Below are positions 8,633-17,368 of a DNA stretch of 64,000 nucleotides, in pieces. Numbering within the stretch: the stretch's first letter is position 1; each line of letters opens with the position of its first letter. Under the pieces are notes generated by a model. The model was not told where the DNA came from. It did no database searches and saw only the letters and a list, made by a program, of their open reading frames with translations. Position numbers and translations under genes: made by a program. Origin of the DNA: Salinivenus lutea (GTDB lineage: Bacteria; Bacteroidota; Rhodothermia; Rhodothermales; Salinibacteraceae); contig NCRC01000014.1 in the NCBI GenBank assembly GCA_002894685.1, forward strand, positions 17,906 to 81,905, written 5' to 3'.

Positions 8633-10879
8633 CTAAAAGGCGGCGAGGTCGCGGGCGGCCTCCAGAATGCCTTCGTCGCTCGGCAGCACCGCCCGCTCCA
8701 GCGCGTGGGCGAACGGAATCGGCGTAAACTCGCCGGCGACGCGGCGGATTGGGGCATCGAGGTACTTAAAGGCGTCGTCGCCAATCTGGGCGCAAATCTC
8801 GGCCCCGAACCCGATGAATTCGTGGTCTTCGTAGACGACGAGCGCCCGGTTCGTCTTCTTGACGGAGTCGAGCACCGTCTCCGAGTCGAACGGCACGATC
8901 GTGCGCAGGTCCACGACCTCCACGTCCACGCCCTCCTGCTCCAGCTCCTTTGCGGCGTTGAGGGCCTTGGGCACCATCATGCCGTAGGTGACGATGGTGA
9001 GGTCCGAGCCCTCGCGGGCGATGCGTGCTTCGCCGAACGGCAGCGTGTAGTTCTCGGGCGGGGTGGGCGTGCGGGCCGAGGCCGCGCGGTAGAGGGCCTT
9101 GTGCTCCAGAAAGAGCGTCGGGTCCTCCGAGCGAATGGCCGTGGCGAGGAGCCCCTTCGCGTCGGCGGCGGTGGAGGGAAGGGCCACCTTGAGGCCGGGC
9201 GTGTGGCCGAAAATCGACTCGATGTTTTGCGAGTGGCACAGGCCGCCGTGGATGTAGCCCCCGCAGGGGACGCGAATCACCATGGGACAGCTCCAGTCGC
9301 CGTTCGAGCGGTAGCGGAACGGGGCCACCTGGTTGCGGAGCTGCTGCATCGCGGGCCAGATGTAGTCGGCAAACTGAATCTCGACGACCGGGCGGAACCC
9401 GCTGGCGGCATAGCCCACCGCCGTGCCGATGATGGAGCCCTCGGCCAGGGGCGAGTTAAAGCAGCGGTCCTCGCCAAACTCGGCGGTCAGTTCCTTGGTG
9501 GCAGTAAAGACGCCGCCTTTGTTGCCCGCCACATCTTCGCCGTACACAATGATCGACTCGTCGCGCGCCATTTCTTCCTTCAGCGTGCGGTTGATGGCGT
9601 CCACCATCACCATCGGCTCGGCGTCCGGGTCGAGGTCGTCCTCCGAGTTGTAGTCGATGTCGAGGTCGCCCTCGAAGAAGACGTGCTGGGTTGCGGTGTC
9701 GGGGGTCGGGTCGTCCTGCTTCTTGGCCCATTCGGCGGCCTCGTCGACCTCCGTGTGGACCTCCTCCTGCATGGCCTCCACCTCGTCCTCCGTGACGATG
9801 TCGGCCTCGAGGAGGTGGGCCTCCAGCCGGGCGATCGGGTCGATCCTGCGGTCGGCCTCCAGCTCCTCCGGCGGGCGGTACTTGCTGTGGTCGTCGGAGG
9901 AGGAGTGCGGAAGGAGGCGCACGACGTCGCCCACGAGGCACACCGGGCCCTGGCCCGCCCGAATGTGCTCGATGGCCGCCTTCGCCACCGAGGCGCTCGC
10001 AAAGAAGTCCGTGCCGTCGACCCGGGCCCGGCTCAGGCCCTCGTAGCCGGCGGCCAGCTTGTACGGCGTGCCGCCGGCGGTCTGCTCCTCAATCGGCACG
10101 CTGATGGCGTACTTGTTGTCCTGGACGAAGAAGAGGGCGGGGGCCTGCTCGCGGGCGGCCCAGTTGAGGGCCTCGTGGAAGTCGCCCTGCGAGGTGGCGC
10201 CTTCGCCGCAGGAGACGTACACGAAGTTGTCCTCGCCGCGCTGCTGGACCGAGAAGGCAAACCCGACGCCGGGATTAAACTGCGCCCCCACCGACGAGGC
10301 GGTCGTCATCACGTTCAGGTGCTTGAGGCCGAAGTGCTCCGGCATCTGGCGCCCGCCGGAGTTGGGGTCGTCGGCCTTGGCGAGGTGGGCCAGCAGGGCC
10401 TCCCGCGGGGTCATGCCCAGGGACAGGGCCATGCACAGGTCGCGATAGTAGAAGCAGAACCAGTCGTGCCCCGGCCCTTCGCCGGGCCGCGCGTAGCGAC
10501 TGATTGCGGACTGGGCGGCCTCGTGGCCCGCGCAGCCAATGTGAAAGTGTCCCTTGCCCTGCTTGAGGAGGGTCAGCATTTTTTCGTCGAGGCGGCGCGA
10601 CAGCATCATCGTGCGCAGCCGCTGCCGCAGCTCGTCGGGGTCGAAGTCGTCGGGGCCCAGGCGCTCGATATCGAGCGACCCGTCCGACTCGATCGACGGA
10701 ATCTCGGGAATGGCGGCGTGCCCGTCCCCATGCATCAGCTGGTCCACCGGCAGGTCGTCGGTGGCAGCCTCCGCCGTGTCCGGGGCGGGCTCGGGGGCGT
10801 CCGCCTCAGGCATCTCCGGGTCGGGGGCGTTGGGCGCGTCCGCGTCGGGGGAATCGGGAGAGGAGGTCGTATCCGCCAT
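8633..10879 (-). CDS. 2-oxoacid dehydrogenase E1, fused alpha and beta subunits (branched-chain type)
   Basis: A 748-residue thiamine-diphosphate enzyme that decarboxylates 2-oxoacids and passes the acyl group to lipoyl-E2. Residues from about 65 to 400 are the alpha subunit, with the TPP motif GEGATSQGDFHEALNWAA. Residues from about 415 to 748 are the beta subunit, with YGEDVAGNKGGVF, an EIQFADY segment and a C-terminal transketolase domain (VVDLRTIVPFD). The two are normally separate proteins; the fused form is known in Bacteroidota. The first 55 residues are a low-complexity Ala/Pro/Asp/Glu tail resembling an E2 linker. No E2 or E3 gene is adjacent. Branched-chain specificity is the best match by architecture, but pyruvate or acetoin cannot be excluded. 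Confidence 0.9.
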   Translation of the reverse strand: MADTTSSPDSPDADAPNAPDPEMPEADAPEPAPDTAEAATDDLPVDQLMHGDGHAAIPEIPSIESDGSLDIERLGPDDFDPDELRQRLRTMMLSRRLDEKMLTLLKQGKGHFHIGCAGHEAAQSAISRYARPGEGPGHDWFCFYYRDLCMALSLGMTPREALLAHLAKADDPNSGGRQMPEHFGLKHLNVMTTASSVGAQFNPGVGFAFSVQQRGEDNFVYVSCGEGATSQGDFHEALNWAAREQAPALFFVQDNKYAISVPIEEQTAGGTPYKLAAGYEGLSRARVDGTDFFASASVAKAAIEHIRAGQGPVCLVGDVVRLLPHSSSDDHSKYRPPEELEADRRIDPIARLEAHLLEADIVTEDEVEAMQEEVHTEVDEAAEWAKKQDDPTPDTATQHVFFEGDLDIDYNSEDDLDPDAEPMVMVDAINRTLKEEMARDESIIVYGEDVAGNKGGVFTATKELTAEFGEDRCFNSPLAEGSIIGTAVGYAASGFRPVVEIQFADYIWPAMQQLRNQVAPFRYRSNGDWSCPMVIRVPCGGYIHGGLCHSQNIESIFGHTPGLKVALPSTAADAKGLLATAIRSEDPTLFLEHKALYRAASARTPTPPENYTLPFGEARIAREGSDLTIVTYGMMVPKALNAAKELEQEGVDVEVVDLRTIVPFDSETVLDSVKKTNRALVVYEDHEFIGFGAEICAQIGDDAFKYLDAPIRRVAGEFTPIPFAHALERAVLPSDEGILEAARDLAAF

Positions 10880-11139
10880 GTTCAGAAGGGAGGGTTAGAA
10901 AAAGCCAACCGAGAGGACAGTGGCCTCGATCGGGTCTCGCACGGGGCGAGAGGGTCACATCGAAGCGCTTCCGGGAGGGGTGGCGACCCACGGCCCGGGG
11001 CTGAAACGAAGCAGCCGGTAGTCAGCCATCAACATAGGCAACAGACCCCTCAAGCAAAAGATGGAGGACGGGCGTCGCGGGGGCGCGTGGGCGAATTATC
11101 CGCGGAGAATCCCAGGGCATCTGGGACGCAGGAGAGACG

Positions 11140-12594
11140 TTACGATGACTGCACCCCGTCTGATTCCGAGGCATAGGGCAGTTCGAACCAGAAGCGGGTC
11201 CCGCGCCCTTTTGTGCTTTCCACGTGGATGTCTTCGTCGTGGGCCTGAAGGATTTGCTTCACAATGCTGAGGCCGAGGCCCGTGCCGCCGCTGTCGCGCG
11301 CCCGGTCCTCGTCCACGCGGTAGAATCGATCGAAGATGCGGTCCAGGTGGTCCTCGTCGATGCCCTGCCCGGTGTCGACGACGTGGATGCGCACTTTGTC
11401 CGCCCGGCGCTGCACGCGGCACCGCACCGATCCCTCCGGGGTGTAGGCGATGGCGTTTTCGATGAGGTTGCGCAGCACCTGCCGGATGCGCGACCGGTCG
11501 GCGCTGACGTAGAATCGGGGCACGTCGGCCTGGAGGTCGAGCCCCTTTTCGTCCGCCTTGGGCCGCAGCATCTCCGTGACCTCATTCACCAGGTCCTTCA
11601 GATCGAAGGCCGACCGGTTGATGAGGTCCTTCCGGTACTCCAGACGGGCGATGTCAATCAGGTCGTTGAAGAGATTCTGGAGCCGCTCCAGGTTGGTGAG
11701 GGCCTTTTCGGCGTAGGTCTTGCGCTGGCTGTCGCTGAGGCCGGGCGTGCCGAGGGCTTCGAGGTAGCCGCTGATGGAGAAGATGGGGTTGCGGACCTCG
11801 TGGGAGACGTTGCCGATAAACTCGCTCTGCAGCTGGGTGAGGCGCTCCAACTCCTCAATCTTTTCGCGGAGCGTGGCGCCGGCGCGGTTCAGGCTTCCGG
11901 CGAGGTCCTGGAATTCGGCGGCGCGCGAATTGAGGCGCACGCGACCGGCAAATTGCCCTTCGGCCACGCGCTGAGCGGTCTCGCGGATGCGCCGGAGGGG
12001 GGTGGTGACCTGATAGGCGGCGACGAAGCTGCCGAGGACGGCGAGGATGAAGGCGAGCACCATCCCCAGGATGAGCACCACCTGCGAGCGCTGGACGAGG
12101 TGGTAGAGCGGGGGGGCGGGCTGCTCAACCTGGACTGTCAGATCGGCGGCCGGACGGGAGAGGCCCGCCAGGAAGACGAGGGCCCCCTCCTCATTTCGGT
12201 AGCTCGAAAACTGGGCCGGGTCCGAGGCCTCGGACCGATTGGTCGACGACAGCAGCGAGTCCGGCGCCGACAAGCTGGCGGTCGTGTAGGTGGTGTCGCG
12301 GGTCGTGACGGCCACCCGCAGGTCCGTCAGTTCGGTCAGGTGTTGGACGATGCTCGCGTGTCGTCCGGGGCCGGGGGCCTGTTCCACCTGTTCCACGATC
12401 CGCTCGGCCTGATCGTGGAGGGTCTGCTGCATGGCCGTCCGCATTTCCCCCCGAAGCACCAGGAGGGCGTACAGCGCCACCCCCAGTACCGCAATGCCCA
12501 CGAACAACGAAAACGTCAGCACCATCCACGTTTGTGTGGAGGCACGGTCGGGGAGTACCGCGTCGCGGACCGAACGAAAGACCGACATTACCAC
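11140..12594 (-). CDS. Membrane sensor histidine kinase, PhoR-like
   Basis: A 484-residue kinase with one N-terminal membrane helix (about 22-48), a periplasmic sensor region (about 50-170), a second helix (about 172-195), a HAMP linker, a dimerisation domain with the phosphorylated histidine His265 in VSHEVRNPIF, and an ATPase domain with N (LIENAIAYTP), G1 (VDTGQGI) and G2 (GGTGLGLSIV) boxes. The reading frame opens GTG-GTA-ATG, so the ATG at 12588 (two residues shorter) is also possible. It lies 111 bases downstream of the response regulator gene and is surely its partner. The resemblance to PhoR/ResE kinases is general; the signal is unknown. Confidence 0.93.
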   Translation of the reverse strand: MVMSVFRSVRDAVLPDRASTQTWMVLTFSLFVGIAVLGVALYALLVLRGEMRTAMQQTLHDQAERIVEQVEQAPGPGRHASIVQHLTELTDLRVAVTTRDTTYTTASLSAPDSLLSSTNRSEASDPAQFSSYRNEEGALVFLAGLSRPAADLTVQVEQPAPPLYHLVQRSQVVLILGMVLAFILAVLGSFVAAYQVTTPLRRIRETAQRVAEGQFAGRVRLNSRAAEFQDLAGSLNRAGATLREKIEELERLTQLQSEFIGNVSHEVRNPIFSISGYLEALGTPGLSDSQRKTYAEKALTNLERLQNLFNDLIDIARLEYRKDLINRSAFDLKDLVNEVTEMLRPKADEKGLDLQADVPRFYVSADRSRIRQVLRNLIENAIAYTPEGSVRCRVQRRADKVRIHVVDTGQGIDEDHLDRIFDRFYRVDEDRARDSGGTGLGLSIVKQILQAHDEDIHVESTKGRGTRFWFELPYASESDGVQSS

Positions 12595-12705
12595 TCAGCA
12601 GAACCCAGAAGGAGGGAGCGCGCGAACGAAGCAAGGGCCCGGGGCGCGGGCCACGGACGAACCAGTTCACCGCGCGTCCCCCGGCGCGGGTGTGGGAGGC
12701 ACCGG

Positions 12706-13419
12706 CTAGGCCTCGGCGGATTCTTCCTCGCGGACGAACCGGTAGCCCACGCCGCGAACCGTCTGGATGTGTTCGGCAAAGTCCCCGAGCTTCTCGCGCA
12801 GGTTTTTGATGTGGGCGTCGACGGTCCGCTCGGTGACCATCATCGCATCCTTCCAGATGGTTTCGAGGAGTTGCTGCCGCGTGAACGCCTTGCGCGGGTG
12901 CCGCACCAGGTAGCGGAGAAGCTCGAACTCCGTGAGCGTGAGGCCGAGGTCCTCGCCCTCGAGCTCGGCGCGGTACTCGTCCTCGTAGATCTTGAGGCCG
13001 TCCACTTCCAGGATGCTGCTTTCCTCGACGCCGGAGCGTCGCAGGACGGCCTTGACGTGGGCCACGAGCACCTGCGGGGACACCGGCTTCGTAAGGTAGT
13101 CGTCTCCCCCCAGCATGAGGCCCTCGATCTGGTCCTCCTCCTCGGTCTTCGCACTAAGGAAGACGATGGGAATGTTCTCCGTCTCGACGCGCGAGCGGAG
13201 CTTCCGACACACCTCGTATCCGTCGACCCCCGGAAGCATGATGTCAAGAACAATCAGGTCAATGTCGCTCGACGCGGTCTCCAGGGCTTCTTCGCCGTCG
13301 TGGGCGGTGTGGACGGTGTATCCTTCTTCTTCGAGGAAGTGACCGACGACCTCGACAACGTCTTTCTCGTCGTCGACGACGAGGATGTCGATGTCACCGG
13401 GATCGGCAGTAATCGGCAT
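12706..13419 (-). CDS. OmpR/PhoB-family response regulator
   Basis: A 237-residue two-domain transcription factor. The receiver domain (about 9-125) has the acidic pocket VVDDEKD, the phosphoacceptor Asp59 in VLDIMLPGVDG and the conserved Lys111 in LTKPVS. The winged-helix output domain (about 145-230) has LTLTEFELLRYLVRHPRKAF and the C-terminal RTVDAHIKNLREKLG and VRGVGYRF elements. It precedes the histidine kinase on the same strand, the usual order for Pho-like pairs. The promoter should lie in the 155-base gap before the alanine racemase gene, but I could not identify it with confidence. Confidence 0.95.
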   Translation of the reverse strand: MPITADPGDIDILVVDDEKDVVEVVGHFLEEEGYTVHTAHDGEEALETASSDIDLIVLDIMLPGVDGYEVCRKLRSRVETENIPIVFLSAKTEEEDQIEGLMLGGDDYLTKPVSPQVLVAHVKAVLRRSGVEESSILEVDGLKIYEDEYRAELEGEDLGLTLTEFELLRYLVRHPRKAFTRQQLLETIWKDAMMVTERTVDAHIKNLREKLGDFAEHIQTVRGVGYRFVREEESAEA

Positions 13420-13574
13420 GAGTCAATGGGATGGTAAATGAAAAAAGACAACGCAAAGAACGAACGGAAGGTAGGAGCCGCGACGGCGCCCCAAGGGCAC
13501 GGCTATCAAAGAAGACGACAGCACGCACCTCCGCCATTAATTAAACGTCCGAATACGTAACGATCTTGTGGAAA

Positions 13575-14744
13575 TCAGGATGCAGGGGACGCTTCGGTGG
13601 TCGAGTGTGGCGTCGGGGGGGGCTTCGGTTCTGTATCGGTATAGGTCCGAGGGACCCGGGACGACAGGTCACAACAAATTTCGTACGGAATCGTCTCGGC
13701 CCAGTCGGCCACGTCGTGCATTGTCGGTCCTTCGGGGCCGAACAGGAGGGCTTCGTCTCCCACCGATACGTCTGTGGCGGGCGGGCGATCCGGAGGCCCC
13801 AGATTGACCATGCACATGTCCATGCAAATGGTGCCCACGACCGGCCGCTTCTCGCCGGCGATGCGGACCACGGCCCGTCCCGAGGCCAGGCGCGGGTAGC
13901 CGTCGCCGTAGCCGACGCCCAGCGTGGCGATGCGGGACGGTTCGGAGGCGCGCCACGTGGCGCCGTAGGAAATGGGCGTTCCGGGCGCGACGGTCTTCAG
14001 GTGGGTGACGCGGGCCCGCAGCCGCATGATCGGTCGAAGAGGGAGCCGGGACGCCAGGGCGGGCCGGGCCGCCAGCCCGTACAGCGAGATGCCGGTGCGC
14101 ACCAGGGGGCGCGGGAAGTCACGGGCCCGGGGGCCGACGGTGAGGAGCGCGCCGGTGTTGGCCGTGTGGATAAATTCGGGCGTGGCGTCGAGGCGGTCCA
14201 GTAGGGCCTCAAACCGATCCAGCTGGGTCTGGGGGAAGGAGCTGTCGGGGTCGTCGGCGGTGGCGAAGTGGGTCCAGACGCCGGCCAGGACGACGCCGTC
14301 CGCCGCGGCCAGGCGATGGATCACCTCCGGGGCGTCGGCGGGGGCGAGGCCGAGGCGGCCCATGCCGGTGTCGATCTTCACGTGGGCCCGCAAGGGGTGG
14401 GCCGACGTCCCGTGGGTACGGACGGCCTCGGCTGCGTCGGCCGACGAGACGGTCACGTCCAGGTCGTGCCGCGTGTACACGGACAGGTGGTTCGGGAAGG
14501 GGGCGCCGAGGACGAGGATGCGACCCGACAGGCCGGCCTCCCGGAGGTGCACCCCCTCGTCCGGGCGGGCAACGGCAAAGTGGCGAACCCCCTCGTCCGC
14601 CAGCGTGCGGGCGACGGGGACGGCCCCGTGCCCGTACGCGTCGGCTTTGAGCACCGCCATCACATCGGCGTCCGCCGCGCACTCCTGAAGCGTCCGCACG
14701 TTGTGCCGGAGGGCCCCGAGATCAACGGATGCCGTCACCGGCAT
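13575..14744 (-). CDS. alr: Alanine racemase
   Basis: A 389-residue PLP enzyme that interconverts L- and D-alanine for cell-wall synthesis. The PLP lysine is Lys33 in AVLKADAYGHG, and the C-terminal half has the PISYGATW and VGYGDGYPR segments of the family. The ATG at 14744 (MPVTASVDLGALRHN) matches the usual N-terminus; the frame is open further upstream to 14963, but that extension has no family counterpart. The C-terminus carries about 25 extra polar residues. A D-Ala-D-Ala ligase gene lies 2.6 kb away on the other strand, beyond the divergent peptidase gene. Confidence 0.93.
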   Translation of the reverse strand: MPVTASVDLGALRHNVRTLQECAADADVMAVLKADAYGHGAVPVARTLADEGVRHFAVARPDEGVHLREAGLSGRILVLGAPFPNHLSVYTRHDLDVTVSSADAAEAVRTHGTSAHPLRAHVKIDTGMGRLGLAPADAPEVIHRLAAADGVVLAGVWTHFATADDPDSSFPQTQLDRFEALLDRLDATPEFIHTANTGALLTVGPRARDFPRPLVRTGISLYGLAARPALASRLPLRPIMRLRARVTHLKTVAPGTPISYGATWRASEPSRIATLGVGYGDGYPRLASGRAVVRIAGEKRPVVGTICMDMCMVNLGPPDRPPATDVSVGDEALLFGPEGPTMHDVADWAETIPYEICCDLSSRVPRTYTDTEPKPPPTPHSTTEASPAS

Positions 14745-14977
14745 GAGCCGATCGGGATGTGGGGAGGTGTCGGGGGCAGCCACGGGGCGTCTGAGGTGGA
14801 GATTTAAATACGCAACCGGTTCATAGATTGCGTCTCTGTAATGGTTCCAATCCGAGAGGGTGGATGCGCCAGAGGAAATGCGGCCCGGGGTCTTGCGAAG
14901 GAGGGGGAGCGGCGGGTATGTTGCGCAGTACGGCCGAGGTCGGGCCGCGCCAGATCTCCACAACGTGACGCCCTCCT

Positions 14978-17347
14978 ATGGTTCGACGCTTCGTCTATGC
15001 CCTCACGGCCCTCGCCTTCCTGTGTGGATCGGTTCCGGAGACGCACGCCCAGCCGGCGGATTCGCTGAGCTTCTCCCTGGAGGCCATCCACGCCTCCTCC
15101 ACCTTCTCGCCGGACGCTTTTGAAGGGGGACGCTGGGCGGAGGAAGGCCCCGTCATCACCTACATCCAGCCGGCCGACACGGGCGAGGCCACCCACCTGA
15201 TGCGGTACAACCTGGAGACCGACGAGGAGACGCGCCTCGTGGACGGCACGAATCTATACGCGGAGGACGTCGATCGGGTGGTGCCGATCGAAGACTACGA
15301 GTTCGGGCCCGAGCGGGAGAAGGTGCTCATCTACACGGACTCGAAGCAGGTGTGGCGCGCCAACACCAAGGGGTTTTATTACGTCTACGACCGGTCGGAG
15401 CAGACCCTGACCCCCGTTGCCGATCGCGACGACGGCTACCAGATGTTCGCCAAGTTCAACCCGTCGGCTACGAGGGTGGGCTTCGTGCGGGAGCGCAACC
15501 TGTTCGCGGTGGACCTGGAGACCGGAACCGAGACTGCGCTGACGACGGACGGCGCGGACGGCACAATTATCAACGGCACGTTCGACTGGGTGTACGAGGA
15601 GGAGTTCGGCCTGCGCGACGGGTGGAAGTGGAGTCCGGACGGAGACCACATCGCGTTCTTCAAGCTCGACGAGTCGGACACCCGCTCGTTTGCGCTTACC
15701 GACTACACCACGCGCTACCCGGAATACAAGCGGTTTCGGTACCCGAAAGCGGGAGAGGTCAACAGCGACATCAAGGTTGGGGTGGTCACCCTGGCCGATG
15801 TGGATACGACGCGGGCCGGCCAGCCGCAGGCCATCCAGTACTTCGACACGGGCACCTGGGACCCGTCGCTCTCGCACGAGGAGGAGATCACAGACCCGCA
15901 CGAGTACCTGGCCCGCATGGGCTGGACGCCCGAGATTGACGGGCGTCACCGCGTGTGGCTCTTTCGAATGAACCGGGGGCAGAATCAGCTCGACTTGCTC
16001 TACGGCGACCCGCAGTCGGGGACGGTGCGGGAGGTGATGCAGGAGGAAAACGACACCTACATCGACATCACCGACGACAAGATTGCGTTTCTCGACGAGA
16101 GCGATCACTTCGTCTTCCTGACCGAGCGCACGGGCTACAACCACGCCCACCTCTACCGGACGGATGGGACGCACCTGGGCCCGGTGACCGACGGGAACTG
16201 GGAGGTCACGTCGTTCCACGGCGTCGACGAGGGAACCCTCACGGCGTATTTCACCGCCACCCGGGACACGTCCACGCAGCGCCACCTGTACCGCGCCGGC
16301 CTGTCGCTGTCCGAGCACGAGACGGCCATGACGCCGGAGAAGATCACCGAGCGGTCCGGCTCGCACAGCGTCAATCTTTCGGCGGACCGGTCGTACTACA
16401 TCGACACGTACTCGCGCCCCGACGTGCCGCCGACCTGGACGCTGCACGCGGCCGACGGCGACCGGCTGACGACGCTGGAGGACAACGATGCACTGAAGCA
16501 GCGCCTCGATCGCCTGAACCTGCCCGAGGCCACGTTCACGACGCTCCCGGCCGCCGACGGCACCCCGCTCAACGCCTACGTCGTGAAGCCGACGGACTTC
16601 GACCCGTCCCAGCAGTACCCGGTGCTGATGTACGTGTACGGCGGGCCCGGCGTCCAGACCGTTATGGACCGGTGGGGCGGCAGCCGAATGCTCTGGCACA
16701 AGTACTTGGCCCGGGCGCACGATGTGGTCGTGGTGAGCGTGGACAATCGGGGCACCGGCGGACGGGGGAAAGCCTTTCAGGACGTGCCGTACCAGCGCCT
16801 CGGCCAGCCCGAAGCAGCCGATCAGGTGCACGCCGCCCAGGCCCTCAGCGATTCCAGCTGGGTCGATGACGAGCGCATTGGCATCTGGGGCTGGAGCTAC
16901 GGCGGCTACATGACCCTGCTCTCCATGCTCAAGGGCGAGGGGCCGTCTACCTTCGATGTCGGCCTCTCGGTGGCCCCCGTGACCGACTGGCGGCTCTACG
17001 ATACCATCTACACGGAGCGCTACATGTCCACCCCGCAGCAGAACGAGGACGGCTATACGAACGGCGCCCCGCAGGCCTACGCCGATAGCCTGCGCCCCGA
17101 CCAATCGCTCTTCCTCGCCCACGGGGACTTCGACGACAATGTGCACTTTCAGAACAGCGTGCAGATGATCGACAAGCTGCAGGCGGCCGGGAAGCAGTTT
17201 TCGTTCATGATGTACCCGAAGAAAGACCACAGCATTGCGGGGGGGACGACGCGGCTCCACCTGTTCCGCGCACTCACCGACTTCGTGGACACCCATTTGG
17301 TGGAGCGCGGCGCCGGGTCCGATTCGGGCGGGCCGTCGGCGAGATAA
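14978..17347 (+). CDS. Dipeptidyl peptidase IV-like serine peptidase (S9B)
   Basis: A 789-residue exported peptidase. A signal peptide (MVRRFVYALTALAFLCGSV, cleavage near THA-QP) is followed by a beta-propeller domain (about 50-520) and an alpha/beta-hydrolase domain (about 530-780). The catalytic triad is Ser640 in GWSYGGYM, Asp719 in FDDNVHF and His751 in KKDHSI. The double-Glu motif that anchors the substrate N-terminus in DPP-IV is visible in WVYEEEFGL. It probably removes X-Pro or similar dipeptides from peptides in the periplasm. It diverges from alr and precedes the D-Ala-D-Ala ligase by 21 bases, which may mean shared transcription rather than shared function. Confidence 0.94.
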   Translation: MVRRFVYALTALAFLCGSVPETHAQPADSLSFSLEAIHASSTFSPDAFEGGRWAEEGPVITYIQPADTGEATHLMRYNLETDEETRLVDGTNLYAEDVDRVVPIEDYEFGPEREKVLIYTDSKQVWRANTKGFYYVYDRSEQTLTPVADRDDGYQMFAKFNPSATRVGFVRERNLFAVDLETGTETALTTDGADGTIINGTFDWVYEEEFGLRDGWKWSPDGDHIAFFKLDESDTRSFALTDYTTRYPEYKRFRYPKAGEVNSDIKVGVVTLADVDTTRAGQPQAIQYFDTGTWDPSLSHEEEITDPHEYLARMGWTPEIDGRHRVWLFRMNRGQNQLDLLYGDPQSGTVREVMQEENDTYIDITDDKIAFLDESDHFVFLTERTGYNHAHLYRTDGTHLGPVTDGNWEVTSFHGVDEGTLTAYFTATRDTSTQRHLYRAGLSLSEHETAMTPEKITERSGSHSVNLSADRSYYIDTYSRPDVPPTWTLHAADGDRLTTLEDNDALKQRLDRLNLPEATFTTLPAADGTPLNAYVVKPTDFDPSQQYPVLMYVYGGPGVQTVMDRWGGSRMLWHKYLARAHDVVVVSVDNRGTGGRGKAFQDVPYQRLGQPEAADQVHAAQALSDSSWVDDERIGIWGWSYGGYMTLLSMLKGEGPSTFDVGLSVAPVTDWRLYDTIYTERYMSTPQQNEDGYTNGAPQAYADSLRPDQSLFLAHGDFDDNVHFQNSVQMIDKLQAAGKQFSFMMYPKKDHSIAGGTTRLHLFRALTDFVDTHLVERGAGSDSGGPSAR

Positions 17348-17368
17348 TGGGAGGGGGGAGGTTCGTCT

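Noticed and set aside
11110..11126. Small hairpin TCCCAG/CTGGGA between the E1 and kinase genes
   Set aside because: A six-base stem with no T-run on either strand; too weak to call a terminator.
8378..11176. Plus-strand open frame of about 930 codons opposite the E1 gene
   Set aside because: Shadow frame; the minus strand carries a complete E1 protein with recognisable motifs.
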